This document shows, in pieces, positions 42,326 to 51,423 of a DNA stretch of 64,000 bases (its first letter is position 1; each line of letters begins with the position of its first letter). The translations under genes were made by a program, and so were the position numbers. Origin of the DNA: Kitasatospora azatica KCTC 9699 (lineage in GTDB: Bacteria; Actinomycetota; Actinomycetes; Streptomycetales; Streptomycetaceae); assembly GCF_000744785.1 (NCBI RefSeq), contig NZ_JQMO01000003.1, positions 3,348,001 to 3,412,000 of the forward strand. The letters run 5' to 3'. The notes beneath the pieces were generated by a model, which made no database searches, was not told where the DNA came from, and saw nothing but the letters and a program-made list of their open reading frames with translations.

Positions 42326-43153
42326 ATGACCAGCAGCGCTGTCCATCCCCAGCGGATCGCCTTCCTCGGCACCGGCAAGATCGGCGAGGCGCTGCTCTCC
42401 GGCCTGCTGCGGGCCGGCAAGCGCCCCACCGAGCTGCTGGTCACCGCCCGTCGACCCGAACGGGCCGCCGAACTGGCCGAAAAGTACGGGGTGGTGGCTT
42501 GTACCAATCGGGAGGCGGCCAAGCTCGCCGACACCCTGATCCTGGCGGTCAAGCCGCAGGACATGGGCATCCTGATGGAGGAGATCGGCCCGCACGTGAT
42601 GCCCGGCCGGCTGGTCATCTCGGCCGCCGCCGGCATCCCGACCCGCTGGTTCGAGGCCCGGCTGCCGGCCGGCACCCCGGTGGTCCGGGTGATGCCCAAC
42701 ACGCCGGTGCTGGTCGACGAGGGCATGAGCGTCATCTCGGGCGGCTCGCACGCCAGCGAGGATCACCTGCTGCGCACCGAGGAGATCTTCCAGTCGGTGG
42801 GCAAGGCGCTGCGGCTGCCCGAGTCCCAGCAGGACGCCGCCACCGCGCTCTCCGGCTCCGGCCCCGCCTACTTCTACTTCCTGGTCGAGGCGATGACCGA
42901 CGCCGGCATCCTGCTCGGCCTGCCCCGGCACGTGGCGCACGACCTGATCGTGCAGTCGGCGATCGGCGCCTCGGTGATGCTGCGCGACTCCGGCGAGCAC
43001 CCGGTCAAGCTGCGCGAGGCGGTCACCTCGCCGGCCGGCACCACCATCGCGGCCATCCGCGAGCTGGAGAACCACGGCGTGCGGGCCGCCCTGCTCGGCG
43101 CGCTGGAGGCGGCCCGGGACCGGTCCCGCGAACTCGCCTCCGGCGGGAAGTAG
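42326..43153 (+). CDS. proC: Pyrroline-5-carboxylate reductase
   Basis: This 275-residue enzyme reduces pyrroline-5-carboxylate to proline with NAD(P)H. The Rossmann motif FLGTGKIGEALL near residue 13, VKPQDMGILME, VRVMPNTPVLV, and the dimer/active-site signature SGSGPAYFYFLVEAM near 175 are all present, at the usual length. The ATG follows a GGAG site. It marks the return to conserved chromosomal order after the accessory region. Confidence 0.96.
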   Translation: MTSSAVHPQRIAFLGTGKIGEALLSGLLRAGKRPTELLVTARRPERAAELAEKYGVVACTNREAAKLADTLILAVKPQDMGILMEEIGPHVMPGRLVISAAAGIPTRWFEARLPAGTPVVRVMPNTPVLVDEGMSVISGGSHASEDHLLRTEEIFQSVGKALRLPESQQDAATALSGSGPAYFYFLVEAMTDAGILLGLPRHVAHDLIVQSAIGASVMLRDSGEHPVKLREAVTSPAGTTIAAIRELENHGVRAALLGALEAARDRSRELASGGK

Positions 43154-43268
43154 CTCGGAGAACAGGACCGGGCCGACCCCTCCCCAAACAGCGGCGCACC
43201 ACCTACGCTCTCGCCAACATCTTCGTACCGGCCAGTAGGCACTGCGCCGGTGGTGAGCGAGGTCCCGG

Positions 43269-44468
43269 ATGACCACCGAAGTCACAGCGCGGCTGCGCCA
43301 GGCCCGCACCGCGCTGCTGGTCGCCTTCCTGCTCCAGGGCGTCACCTTCGCGCTGCTGGTCACCCGGATCCCGGGCATCCAGCGGCAGTACGGGCTCTCC
43401 GACGGCACGCTCACCGTCTTCCTGGCCGCCGTACCGATCCTGGCCGGGGTCGGCTCGATCACCTCCGAGCAGATCGTCAAGCGGACCAGCCCGCGTTCGG
43501 TGCTGCGGATCGTCCAGCCCGCCGTCTGCCTGACCCTGGTCGGGGTCGGCCTCGGGCACCAGCTCTGGGAGCTCGGCCTGGCCCTGGCCGCCTTCGGCCT
43601 GCTGGTCGGCGCGCTGGACGCCTCGATGAACATGCTCGGCGTCGGCCTGCAGCACCGCTACGGCCGCTCGATCATGCTCGGCTTCCACGCCGCGTTCAGC
43701 CTCGGCGGCATCCTCGGCGCGCTGCTGGCCAGTGCCGGCGCCCACCTGAGCCTGCTCACCCTGTTCGGTGGCAGCGTGGCGGTGCTGATCCCGGCCGCGC
43801 TGGTGGCCGGACGCCACTTCGCCGGCCCGGACGAGCTGGGCAGCGCCGTCCAGGAAGCCGCCGAGGCCGCCGCCCGGTCCATCCCGTGGAAGCCGCTGCT
43901 GCCGCTGTGCGCGGCGATGGCCTTCGCCTACATCGCCGACTCCACGGTCTCCAACTGGAGCGCCAAGTACCTCACCGAGACCCTGCACAGCACCGACCGG
44001 GTGGCCGCGCTGGCCTACGCCGGCTACATGGTCGCGCTGCTGCTCGGCCGCACCTTCGGCGACCGCGGCGTCCAGCACTTCGGTGCCGTGACCGTGGTGC
44101 GCTGCGGGGCGGCGGTGGCCGCGCTGGGCTTCGGGATCGCCGCCCTGGCCCCGGCCGCCTGGGCCGGCATCGCCGGCTTCACCGTGCTGGGCCTGGGCAT
44201 CTGCGCGGTGATCCCGCAGGTCTTCGCGGCCGGCGGCCGGCTCTTCCCCAAGGACTCGGACGCCGCCGTGGCCCGGCTCAACCTCTTCAACTACGTGGGC
44301 TTCCTGGTCGGCTCCCCGCTGGTCGGCGCGATCGCCGGGGCCGTCTCCTTCCGCTGGGCGCTCTGCGCGCCGATGCTCCTGGTGCTCGCCGTCGTCCCGC
44401 TCGCCGGGCACTTCGCCCCGGCCGCACGCCATTCGCTAGCCTCGGACCATGCCCCGAGTCGACTCTGA
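43269..44468 (+). CDS. MFS transporter
   Basis: This 399-residue protein has about twelve membrane helices and the MFS internal symmetry, with the loop-type motif GAVSFRWALCAPML late and GALDASMNMLGVG in helix 4. It resembles the fucose-permease/YbjJ-like sugar or drug transporters. The substrate is unknown. Its end overlaps the downstream AcuC-like gene by 20 bp, so the two are expressed together, an arrangement conserved in streptomycetes as I recall. Confidence 0.85.
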   Translation: MTTEVTARLRQARTALLVAFLLQGVTFALLVTRIPGIQRQYGLSDGTLTVFLAAVPILAGVGSITSEQIVKRTSPRSVLRIVQPAVCLTLVGVGLGHQLWELGLALAAFGLLVGALDASMNMLGVGLQHRYGRSIMLGFHAAFSLGGILGALLASAGAHLSLLTLFGGSVAVLIPAALVAGRHFAGPDELGSAVQEAAEAAARSIPWKPLLPLCAAMAFAYIADSTVSNWSAKYLTETLHSTDRVAALAYAGYMVALLLGRTFGDRGVQHFGAVTVVRCGAAVAALGFGIAALAPAAWAGIAGFTVLGLGICAVIPQVFAAGGRLFPKDSDAAVARLNLFNYVGFLVGSPLVGAIAGAVSFRWALCAPMLLVLAVVPLAGHFAPAARHSLASDHAPSRL

Positions 44469-45648
44469 CCAGCCCTGCCAGCTGCGCCTCTTCTGGGACG
44501 AGGGCGTCACCGCCTACGACTTCGGCCCGCAGCACCCGATGGACCCGACCCGGCTGGCGCTCACCATGCGCCTGGTCGAGGCCTTCGAGCTGCCCGCCGC
44601 GCCCGGTGTGACGGTGGCCGGCGCGCCGCCGGCGGGGGAGTCCACGCTGGCCCTGGTGCACCGGCCGGAGTACATCGAGGCGGTCCGCCGGGCCGGCGAG
44701 CACCCGCAGGGCCTGGACCCGCGGCACGGCCTGGGCACCGAGGACAATCCGGTGTTCCCCGCCATCCACACCGCCTCCGCGCTGATCGCGGGCCAGTCGG
44801 TGGGCGCCGCCGAGGCCGTCTGGCGCGGCGCCGCCCGACACGCCGTCAACTTCGCCGGCGGCCTGCACCACGCGATGCCGGGCCAGGCCTCCGGCTTCTG
44901 CGTGTACAACGACGCGGCCCTGGCGATCGCCCGGCTGCTGGAGCTCGGCGTCGAGCGGGTCGCCTACGTGGACGTGGACGTGCACCACGGCGACGGGGTG
45001 CAGCGGGCCTTCTGGGACGACCCCCGGGTGCTCACCGTCTCGTTGCACGAGCACCCCAGCACGCTCTTCCCGCAGACCGGCTGGTCCACCGAGACCGGCG
45101 GCGAGGACGCCCCGGGCTCGGCCGCCAACCTGCCGCTGCCGGCCGGCACCGGCGACGCCGGCTGGCTGCGCGCCTTCCACGCCCTGGTCCCCGAGCTGCT
45201 GGCCGGCTTCCGCCCGCAGGTGATCGTCAGTCAGCACGGCGCGGACACCCACCTGGAGGACCCGCTGGCCCATCTCGCGGTCACCGTGGACGCCCAGCGC
45301 GCGGTGGCGGCGAGCCTGCACGAGCTGGCCCACGAGCACTGCGAGGGCCGCTGGGTGGCGCTCGGCGGCGGCGGTTACGCGGTGGTGGACGTGGTGCCCA
45401 GGACCTGGACCCATCTGGTCGCGATCGCCGCCGGGCGGCCGATCGAGCCGGAGACCGAGACGCCCGAGCAGTGGCGCGCCGAGGTCTACCGCCGGACCAG
45501 ACGCCCGGCCCCGTTGCGGATGACCGACGGCGCCGACGCGCACTTCCGCGACTTCGCCGAGAGCGGCTACGACCCGGGCGACCGGCTCGACCAGGCGATC
45601 CTGGCGGCCCGTCGGGCGGTCTTCCCGCACCACGGCCTGCTGCCGTAG
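44449..45648 (+). CDS. acuC: Histone-deacetylase-family protein, AcuC-like
   Basis: This 399-residue protein belongs to the zinc-dependent arginase/deacetylase superfamily. The zinc and catalytic residues are in GGLHHAMPGQASGFCVYND and in VDVDVHHGDGVQ; a later Asp ligand lies in SQHGADTHLEDPL. AcuC proteins in bacteria deacetylate lysines, for example on acetyl-CoA synthetase. It starts inside the end of the MFS gene (20-bp overlap). An uncharacteristic C-terminal 70 residues follows the catalytic domain. The GCCGACCGGTCGGC palindrome at 45691-45704 lies shortly after the stop. Confidence 0.9.
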   Translation: MPRVDSDQPCQLRLFWDEGVTAYDFGPQHPMDPTRLALTMRLVEAFELPAAPGVTVAGAPPAGESTLALVHRPEYIEAVRRAGEHPQGLDPRHGLGTEDNPVFPAIHTASALIAGQSVGAAEAVWRGAARHAVNFAGGLHHAMPGQASGFCVYNDAALAIARLLELGVERVAYVDVDVHHGDGVQRAFWDDPRVLTVSLHEHPSTLFPQTGWSTETGGEDAPGSAANLPLPAGTGDAGWLRAFHALVPELLAGFRPQVIVSQHGADTHLEDPLAHLAVTVDAQRAVAASLHELAHEHCEGRWVALGGGGYAVVDVVPRTWTHLVAIAAGRPIEPETETPEQWRAEVYRRTRRPAPLRMTDGADAHFRDFAESGYDPGDRLDQAILAARRAVFPHHGLLP

Positions 45649-45690
45649 CCTCGGTGGTGGCGACGGAGCGCAGTGGAGCTGCTACAGAAC

Positions 45691-45704
45691 GCCGACCGGT
45701 CGGC
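45691..45704. repeat. Perfect 14-bp palindrome between acuC and bdtA-like genes
   Basis: GCCGACCGGTCGGC reads the same on both strands and lies 43 bp after the AcuC-like stop and 155 bp before the bdtA-like gene. It could be an operator or part of a weak terminator. Confidence 0.4.
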
Positions 45705-45858
45705 TGATGCAACCGACTTATTCCCGACCGTACAAGGAGTCGGCATCTCCCTCTTCCCACCCGTACCACGCGCAACTACTCTGGGGATACGCGTGTGTCG
45801 GTCGAGTCACCGGAGGGGAAGCCGGTGCCTTGCACACGGTTAAGGGTCGGGTGAGGTC

Positions 45859-46068
45859 ATGAGTTCCGGCGAACGCCCCCTGCAAGAGGTCAACTTCTTG
45901 ACCGTGGCGGAAGTCGCTTCGGTGATGAGGGTGTCCAAGATGACGGTCTACCGGTTGGTGCACAGCGGAGAGCTGCCGGCCATCCGGGTCGGCCGGTCCT
46001 TTCGGGTGCCCGAACAGGCGGTCCACGACTATCTCAAGGACTCCTACGTCGGGCGGCAGAGCGCCTGA
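45859..46068 (+). CDS. bdtA: BldC-like small helix-turn-helix DNA-binding protein (BdtA-like)
   Basis: This 69-residue protein is one MerR/excisionase-type winged helix-turn-helix: FLTVAEVASVMRVSKMTVYRLVHSGELPAIRVGRSFRVPEQ (split by helix turns). It is a developmental-regulator-size protein. By position near rsbN/bldN, it matches the BldD-target gene bdtA of S. coelicolor, which I recall but could not verify. A GGTGAGGT-like site lies just upstream. It is monocistronic. Confidence 0.82.
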   Translation: MSSGERPLQEVNFLTVAEVASVMRVSKMTVYRLVHSGELPAIRVGRSFRVPEQAVHDYLKDSYVGRQSA

Positions 46069-46189
46069 CGTTCACGCTCGGGTGGTCCCGATTACAGGTG
46101 GGACCGCGCGGACGGTAGGCTAGGCCCTCCGTCAGTCGTATGGACTCCGTCTCTCACGGGCGGGAGTCTCAGTGAGCGAGGGTTGTTCC

Positions 46190-46288
46190 GTGGGCTCTGT
46201 CATCAAGAAGCGTCGCAAGCGTATGGCCAAGAAGAAGCACCGCAAGCTTCTGAAGCGGACCCGCGTGCAGCGTCGCAACAAGAAGTAA
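46190..46288 (+). CDS. Ribosomal small-subunit protein bS22 (AURKAIP1/COX24-domain micro-protein)
   Basis: This 32-residue, extremely basic protein starts at GTG (MGSVIKKRRKRMAKKKHRK...). It matches the tiny AURKAIP1-domain protein found in actinobacterial ribosomes and named bS22 in Mycobacterium. About half of its residues are Lys or Arg. A GCGAGGG site precedes the start by about 7 nt. It is far shorter than usual gene-calling cut-offs and often missed. A strong hairpin follows 27 bp downstream. Confidence 0.88.
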   Translation: MGSVIKKRRKRMAKKKHRKLLKRTRVQRRNKK

Positions 46289-46315
46289 CACCTGCGGAGC
46301 TCGCTCCAGGTGCCT

Positions 46316-46359
46316 GGGTGCTGCCCGTTCCGACCGAAAGGCCGGGGCGGGCAGCACCC
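46316..46359 (+). terminator. Terminator after the bS22 gene
   Basis: An 11-bp perfect stem (46316-46326 with 46349-46359) extends inward with G-T pairs to a loop containing CGAAAG. It ends the bS22 transcript before the epimerase gene. Confidence 0.85.
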
Positions 46360-46427
46360 GTTTTCATGTCCCGACGCGGTACGGTGCAACCACGCGTGGC
46401 AGCTGTGGCTCGGAGGGTGGCGGACAG

Positions 46428-47543
46428 GTGGGCAAGGTCGTGCTGGTCACCGGGGTGGCCCGGCAGCTCGGCGCCCAGTTCGCCGAGCGGATCCGGCATG
46501 AGCCCGGAGTGGACCTGGTGGTCGGGGTGGACGTGCTGCCACCGCGCCCCACCTTCCCGAGCGGCCCGAGACCGTCGGTGTCCGGCCGGCCCCTGGCCGA
46601 CTACGTCTTCGCCCCGGTCGACCTGCGCCGGCCGGCGATCGCCCGGGTGCTCGCCGAGCACGCGGTGGACACCGTGGTGCACCTCAACGTCAGCGGCACC
46701 AACCCGGGCGCGCCGGGGCGGGCCACCGTCAAGGAGATCAACGTCATCGGCAGCATGCAGCTGCTCGGTGCCTGCCAGCAGTCCGCGCAGGTCCGCCGAC
46801 TGGTGGTGAAGTCCACCACCGGCGTGTACGGCTCCACCTCGCGCGATCCGGCGGTCTTCGCCGAGCGGACCCAGCCCAAGACCCTGCCGCCGGGCGGCTT
46901 CGCCAAGGACGCCGCCGAGGTCGAGGGCTACGTCCGCGGCTTCGCCCGGCGCCGCCCCGATGTCGCGGTCACCGTGCTGCGGTTCGCCAACCTGGTCGGG
47001 CCGGTCTCGGACACCCCGCTGGCCGAGTACTTCGCACTGCCGGTGCTGCCGACGGTGCTCGGCTACGACCCGCGGCTGCAGTTCGTGCACGAGGACGACG
47101 CCGTCGAGGTGCTGCGGCTGGCGGCGATCGACCCGGCCCCGGGCACCAAGCAGCAGGCGTTCGACAGGGCCGGCACCTTCAACGTGGCCGGCGAGGGCGT
47201 GCTGCTGCTCTCCCAGTGCGCCCGCAGGCTCGGCCGGCCCACCCTGCCGATGCTGCGCCCCGCACTCGGCTGGGCGGCGGCGCTGGCCAAGCAGTCCCGG
47301 GTCTCGGACTTCTCGCCGGAGCAGATCGACCTGCTGACCCACGGTCGGGTGGTGGACACCACCGCGCTGCGCGAGGTCTTCGGCTACCGGCCGTCCTTCA
47401 CCACCCCCGAGGCCTTCGCCGACTTCGCCGCCGGACAGCGCGGCGGTCTGCTGCCGCCCGAGCGGCTGGCCGCCGTCACCGACCGGCTGGCCGCCCTGCT
47501 GAACCGTGACCCGCAGCCGCGGGACCGCCACGACAGGAGCTGA
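46428..47543 (+). CDS. NAD-dependent epimerase/dehydratase family protein
   Basis: This 371-residue extended SDR has the N-terminal VVLVTGVARQLGAQFAERI cofactor site, the catalytic-region Thr-Thr and Tyr (VKSTTGVYGS), and FANLVGP in the substrate domain. The typical YxxxK is not obvious, so it may be a non-catalytic or divergent member. Such genes sit beside the acyltransferase gene in streptomycetes, which suggests a shared envelope or lipid role. Start is GTG. The acyltransferase gene begins 6 bp later, implying one operon. Confidence 0.82.
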   Translation: MGKVVLVTGVARQLGAQFAERIRHEPGVDLVVGVDVLPPRPTFPSGPRPSVSGRPLADYVFAPVDLRRPAIARVLAEHAVDTVVHLNVSGTNPGAPGRATVKEINVIGSMQLLGACQQSAQVRRLVVKSTTGVYGSTSRDPAVFAERTQPKTLPPGGFAKDAAEVEGYVRGFARRRPDVAVTVLRFANLVGPVSDTPLAEYFALPVLPTVLGYDPRLQFVHEDDAVEVLRLAAIDPAPGTKQQAFDRAGTFNVAGEGVLLLSQCARRLGRPTLPMLRPALGWAAALAKQSRVSDFSPEQIDLLTHGRVVDTTALREVFGYRPSFTTPEAFADFAAGQRGGLLPPERLAAVTDRLAALLNRDPQPRDRHDRS

Positions 47544-47549
47544 GGCCCG

Positions 47550-48566
47550 ATGACAGCCGCCCCCGATCACTTCAGCGGCGAGGCCAAGGTGATCCCGATC
47601 GAGTCCGCGCCCAGCTGGGCGGGCACCGAGGACGATCCCGCCGCCCCCTTCGGCGAGCGGCTCGCCGACTCGGTCGCCGGTCTGCTGGCCGGCCGGCTCG
47701 GCGCGGCCGCGCAGTCCGTGCTCGGCAAGGACTGGGAGGACCGGGCCGCCGGCGGGCTGGCCTTCCTGCGCCGGCGGATCACCGGCGACTACGAGGTGGA
47801 CGAGTTCGGCTTCGACGAGGAGCTGACCGAGGAGGTCTTCCTCTCGCTGCTGCGGCCGCTGGCCGAGAAGTACTTCCGGATCGAGGTGCGCGGGATCGAG
47901 AACATCCCGGCCGAGGGCGGCGCCCTGGTGGTGGCCAACCACTCCGGGGTGGTGCCGCTGGACGCGCTGATGACCCAGGTGGCGATCCACGACCACCACC
48001 CGGCCGGGCGCCACCTGCGGATGCTCGCCGCCGACCTGGTCTTCATGCTGCCGGTGGTCGGCGAGCTGGCCCGCAAGGCCGGGCACACGCTGGCCTGCAA
48101 CGAGGACGCCCAGGCGCTGCTGGAGCGCGGCGAGGTGGTCGGGGTCTGGCCGGAGGGCTTCAAGGGGATCGGCAAGCCGTTCGCCGACCGGTACAAGCTG
48201 CAGCGGTTCGGGCGCGGCGGGTTCGTCGCCTCGGCGCTGCGCGCCGGGGTGCCGATCGTGCCCTGCTCGATCGTCGGGGCGGAGGAGACCTACCCGATGC
48301 TCGGCAACGCCAAGACGCTGGCCCGGCTGCTCGGCCTGCCGTACGTGCCGATCACGCCGACCTTCCCGTGGCTGGGCCCGCTGGGCGCGATCCCGCTGCC
48401 CACCAAGTGGACCATCCAGTTCGGCACCCCCATCGCCACCGACCGGCACCCCCCGGAGGCGGCGGAGGACCCGATGCTGGTCTTCAACCTCACCGACGAA
48501 GTCCGCGAGACCATCCAGCACACCCTCTACCGGCTGCTGGTGGAACGCCGGTCGGTCTTCTTCTGA
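47550..48566 (+). CDS. PlsC-like glycerol/lysophospholipid acyltransferase
   Basis: This 338-residue protein has an N-terminal 110-residue lead and then the PlsC acyltransferase core: the H(X4)D motif NHSGVVPLD near residue 130, an RMLAADLVFMLPV block, and the EGFKG motif near 200. It would add acyl chains to glycerol- or other phosphate-containing lipids. It follows the epimerase gene by 6 bp and is ended by a 14-bp hairpin. Confidence 0.88.
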   Translation: MTAAPDHFSGEAKVIPIESAPSWAGTEDDPAAPFGERLADSVAGLLAGRLGAAAQSVLGKDWEDRAAGGLAFLRRRITGDYEVDEFGFDEELTEEVFLSLLRPLAEKYFRIEVRGIENIPAEGGALVVANHSGVVPLDALMTQVAIHDHHPAGRHLRMLAADLVFMLPVVGELARKAGHTLACNEDAQALLERGEVVGVWPEGFKGIGKPFADRYKLQRFGRGGFVASALRAGVPIVPCSIVGAEETYPMLGNAKTLARLLGLPYVPITPTFPWLGPLGAIPLPTKWTIQFGTPIATDRHPPEAAEDPMLVFNLTDEVRETIQHTLYRLLVERRSVFF

Positions 48567-48609
48567 CGTCTCCCGGTGTCTCCTGACGTCTCCGTCTCCT
48601 GACGTCGAG

Positions 48610-48642
48610 AAGGGGTGGGGCGCGGTCTGCGCCCCACCCCTT
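48610..48642. terminator. Bidirectional terminator between acyltransferase and rsbN
   Basis: A perfect 14-bp stem (48610-48623 with 48629-48642) with a 5-nt loop sits between the convergent acyltransferase and rsbN genes, 9 bp from the rsbN stop. Confidence 0.88.
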
Positions 48643-48651
48643 CCCGGTCCG

Positions 48652-49896
48652 TCAGCTGCCGTCCAGGCCGAGCCCCGGGAGCAGACCCGGGATCAGCGGT
48701 GGCAGGTTGAGCCCCTGCGGGGCGGACGGGGTGGCGCTCGGCGAGGCTGCCGGGGCGTCGGGCGAGGCACCCGAGTCGGCAGCCGGGCTGCCCTGCGCGG
48801 GGCCGGACGGCGCCGGCGAGGCCGCCGGGGCCTGCCCGGTCAGACTGCCCGTCAGCCCGTTGACCAGGCCGCCCACCGGGTTGCCGCCGACCGGGTTGGC
48901 CGGCGCGCTGCCGCCCTGCGCCGCGCCGCCCGCCGGGGACTGGCTCGCCCCCTGGTGGCTGCCCGGTGCGCCCTGCTCGGCCGGGTGCGCGCCCTCGCCG
49001 ACGACGGGGCTGCCGCTCGGGGCCGGGCCGTTGCTGCTGCCCGCCGCCGGTGAGGCCGGGTGTCCGCCGCCGGGGCGGCCCTGGGCCGGGTCGAGGTGCA
49101 GCGGGGCCACGTCCTCGTTCATGTCGCCGAAGAGCTGGTCGACCTGGCCGGCCACCGGGGTCAACTGGGCCGGCAGCTGCGGCTGCAGGTCGTTCCAGTG
49201 GTTGTCCTGCGCCTCGGTGAACTCGGCCAGCTTGCGCATCGGGTCGAGCGAGCCGTTCGCCCGGTAGACCGAGCGCAGCAGCTCGCGGCCCTTGGCGGCC
49301 TCCGCGTGCATGTCCTTCAGCGCGGCGCCGAGCCGGCTGACCGTCTCGGGGCTCAGGCCACTGGCACTGCCCTGACCGACCAGCGAGCGGGCCTCCTCCA
49401 GCCGGGTCGAGGCCTGGTCCAGCAGCAGCGAGCCGCGCTCGGCGTCCGATCCCGCCAAGTCCAGCCGCAGGCCCTCGAGTCCACGCTTCATCCCGTACAG
49501 CGGGTCGCCGGGCAGCGCGCCCGAGCTGGCGGTGGCCACCCCGGCGAAGCTGCCGACGGTGACCCCGGCGACCAGCCCGGTGATCGCGAACCTGCGCCCC
49601 CAGCGCCGCCGGTGGCCCACCCGCTCGGCGCGGTGCCGCCGTTGGCGGGGCACCAGCAGGCCGCCGCCGGCCACGGTCTGCTCGAACGCGGCCATCAGCT
49701 GGGCGCGTTGCACCGCACGGGTCTCGGCGCCCAGGCCGGGCTTGGCGATCGAGCCCAAGGCCTCGGCGGTGTCGAGGAGTTGCCGCAGCGGTGCGTTGCC
49801 GACCGGTTCGCTCGGCAGTTCTTGCCCTGTCCGGTGGGCCTCCAGCGCCTCGGCGAAGGCCTTCGCCCGCCGGTGCTCCAGCACGTTAGCCGTCAC
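48652..49896 (-). CDS. rsbN: RsbN-like anti-sigma factor, DUF5667-containing
   Basis: This 414-residue membrane protein starts at GTG with a strong GGGAGG site 7 nt upstream. A cytoplasmic, helical anti-sigma region (1-100, LEHRRAKAFAEALEAHRTG) precedes one membrane helix (103-121). The outer part carries the DUF5667-type block ALPGDPLYGMKRGLEGLRL and a long Pro/Ser/Gly/Ala tail. The gene lies directly downstream of bldN on the same strand with a 252-bp gap. RsbN is the known membrane anti-sigma factor that holds BldN. The tail length, about 160 low-complexity residues, is notable. Confidence 0.88.
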   Translation of the reverse strand: MTANVLEHRRAKAFAEALEAHRTGQELPSEPVGNAPLRQLLDTAEALGSIAKPGLGAETRAVQRAQLMAAFEQTVAGGGLLVPRQRRHRAERVGHRRRWGRRFAITGLVAGVTVGSFAGVATASSGALPGDPLYGMKRGLEGLRLDLAGSDAERGSLLLDQASTRLEEARSLVGQGSASGLSPETVSRLGAALKDMHAEAAKGRELLRSVYRANGSLDPMRKLAEFTEAQDNHWNDLQPQLPAQLTPVAGQVDQLFGDMNEDVAPLHLDPAQGRPGGGHPASPAAGSSNGPAPSGSPVVGEGAHPAEQGAPGSHQGASQSPAGGAAQGGSAPANPVGGNPVGGLVNGLTGSLTGQAPAASPAPSGPAQGSPAADSGASPDAPAASPSATPSAPQGLNLPPLIPGLLPGLGLDGS

Positions 49897-50148
49897 GGGC
49901 CACACCTCCCTTCGTCGTTGTCGACTCCCCGGCCTGCCGGACGGTTGCCTCGGCGGGCCAAATCCACTCCTTCGGGTGACTGTCCACGGCTTCGCTTGAC
50001 CGGGAGCCCCGAGGGGGTTTGCACGCTGGGCAACGAGCGGTGCGGGTGGTCGGTTACGCACGAGTGATCATGTGACCGCATTCTCACCCGGACGTGTGGG
50101 AACCGTCTTCGGGATGACCAGTCGTCAGCTATGTTCATCGGGCCGGGC

Positions 50149-51012
50149 TCACCTGGCGTCGGGCGGCAGCAGTCGGGCCAGGGTGCGCACGGCGCGGTAC
50201 TGGAGAGTCTTGATCGCGCCCTCGTTCTTTCCCATGATCCGGGCCGTCTCGGCCACCGAGAGGCCCTGCAGGAAGCGCAGCGTCACGCACTCCTGCTGCT
50301 GCGGGTTGAGCCGCCGCACGGCGTCCAACAACGCGGCGTTGGACAGCGATTCGAGCACCGAGTCCTCGGGGCTGCGCTCGCACTCGTTGGAGTCGAGCAT
50401 CTCCCCGGTGGTCACCTCCAGCCGGAACCGGCTGGACTTGAAGTGGTCGGCGACCAGGTTGCGGGCGATGGTCACCAGCCAGGCGCCGAAGTCCCGGCCC
50501 TGCCAGGTGAAGGTGCTGATCCGGCGCAGCGCGCGCAGAAAGGTCTCGCTGGTCAGGTCCTCGGCGGTGGCCCGGCTGCCGACCCGGTAGTAGATGTACC
50601 GGTAGACCGTGTCGCAGTAGTGGTCGTACAGCTGCCCGAAGGCCTCGCTCTCGCCGGCCTGGGCCCGTTCGACCAGCTCCATGATCGGGTTGTGCTCGGT
50701 CTCGGTGCCCTGGTGCGGCAGCGTCCGGGAGCGGCCCCTGGTGCCGCCCGGGGTGGTGCCCGGGCCGGTGGTGGCCCGACTGCGGGTGCCGGCCGGACCG
50801 GCGGCGGTGGAGCGCAGCGCCAGACCCGGCAGCGCGGCCCCGGCGGGCACCAACTGCGGGACGGGGGGCAGCAGCTGACTGCGCAGCAGTTCGCGCAGCA
50901 GGCGCAGGTTGCGCGCGGCGGGGATCACGACTTCGGACACCGGGCGACTCGTGGTGACGGGCGGCGACGGGCGGGAGGGAGCAGGCGCGTCGTTCCGGAC
51001 GGGTGGGTACAC
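50149..51012 (-). CDS. bldN: ECF sigma factor BldN
   Basis: This 287-residue ECF sigma factor has region 2 at about 111-180 (MELVERAQAGESEAFGQLYDH, YRYIYYRVG) and region 4 at about 226-280 (RLNPQQQECVTLRFLQGLS). The unusual N-terminal extension of about 110 residues is the pro-sequence typical of BldN, which must be removed for full activity. BldN drives chaplin and rodlin transcription during aerial growth, and the chaplin/rodlin island lies about 9 kb away in this window. Start is GTG. Confidence 0.95.
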   Translation of the reverse strand: MYPPVRNDAPAPSRPSPPVTTSRPVSEVVIPAARNLRLLRELLRSQLLPPVPQLVPAGAALPGLALRSTAAGPAGTRSRATTGPGTTPGGTRGRSRTLPHQGTETEHNPIMELVERAQAGESEAFGQLYDHYCDTVYRYIYYRVGSRATAEDLTSETFLRALRRISTFTWQGRDFGAWLVTIARNLVADHFKSSRFRLEVTTGEMLDSNECERSPEDSVLESLSNAALLDAVRRLNPQQQECVTLRFLQGLSVAETARIMGKNEGAIKTLQYRAVRTLARLLPPDAR

Positions 51013-51423
51013 GGGACTCCCAGAGGCAGAACTGTGGACGGATCACCTCCGCCTGCGCGGAGAGCACGCGCCCCGTCACCCCGTCGGGGGGACACCTGGG
51101 GTGAGCGTGCATCCAGGAGAGAATAACGCTTTGTGCAATGACAGCTACACCCTGTGGCCGAAGTGGTCGATTGGGATCCACTTCGCGTGGTATATGACCC
51201 GAAACTGACCGAACAGCCCGCCGAACTGCACGCCATCGGTGATCACATCATGGCGGAGTGTGACCGATTGGGAGGTCGGACGGGCGGTTTCCCGGGCGAC
51301 GCGGCTGCCAATCCCAGACTTTCCTGGGGGCTCGAACGATCAGAACCGGTCAGCGCAAAACCGTGGCAGGAACCGGCGTTTGATGCCTGTTCAGCGCTGC
51401 CGGGGAGCCGTTCCGAGGCGGTT
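51013..51423. promoter_or_regulatory. 411-bp bldN upstream region
   Basis: This region lies upstream of bldN and downstream of the HAD phosphatase gene, both minus strand. A dyad with arms CGCCAT (51231-51236) and ATGGCG (51250-51255) encloses the 8-bp palindrome GTGATCAC (51239-51246). I could not find a confident BldD box. It probably contains the bldN promoter and possible repressor sites. Confidence 0.4.

Noticed and set aside
42022..42735. A 237-codon minus-strand frame upstream of the antiporter
   Set aside because: It overlaps proC in antisense and shows Arg/Ser-rich non-conserved sequence; proC is clearly the real gene.
51013..51423. A BldD box upstream of bldN
   Set aside because: The best candidate near ACCCTGTGG departs from the consensus at several positions, too weak to annotate by eye.
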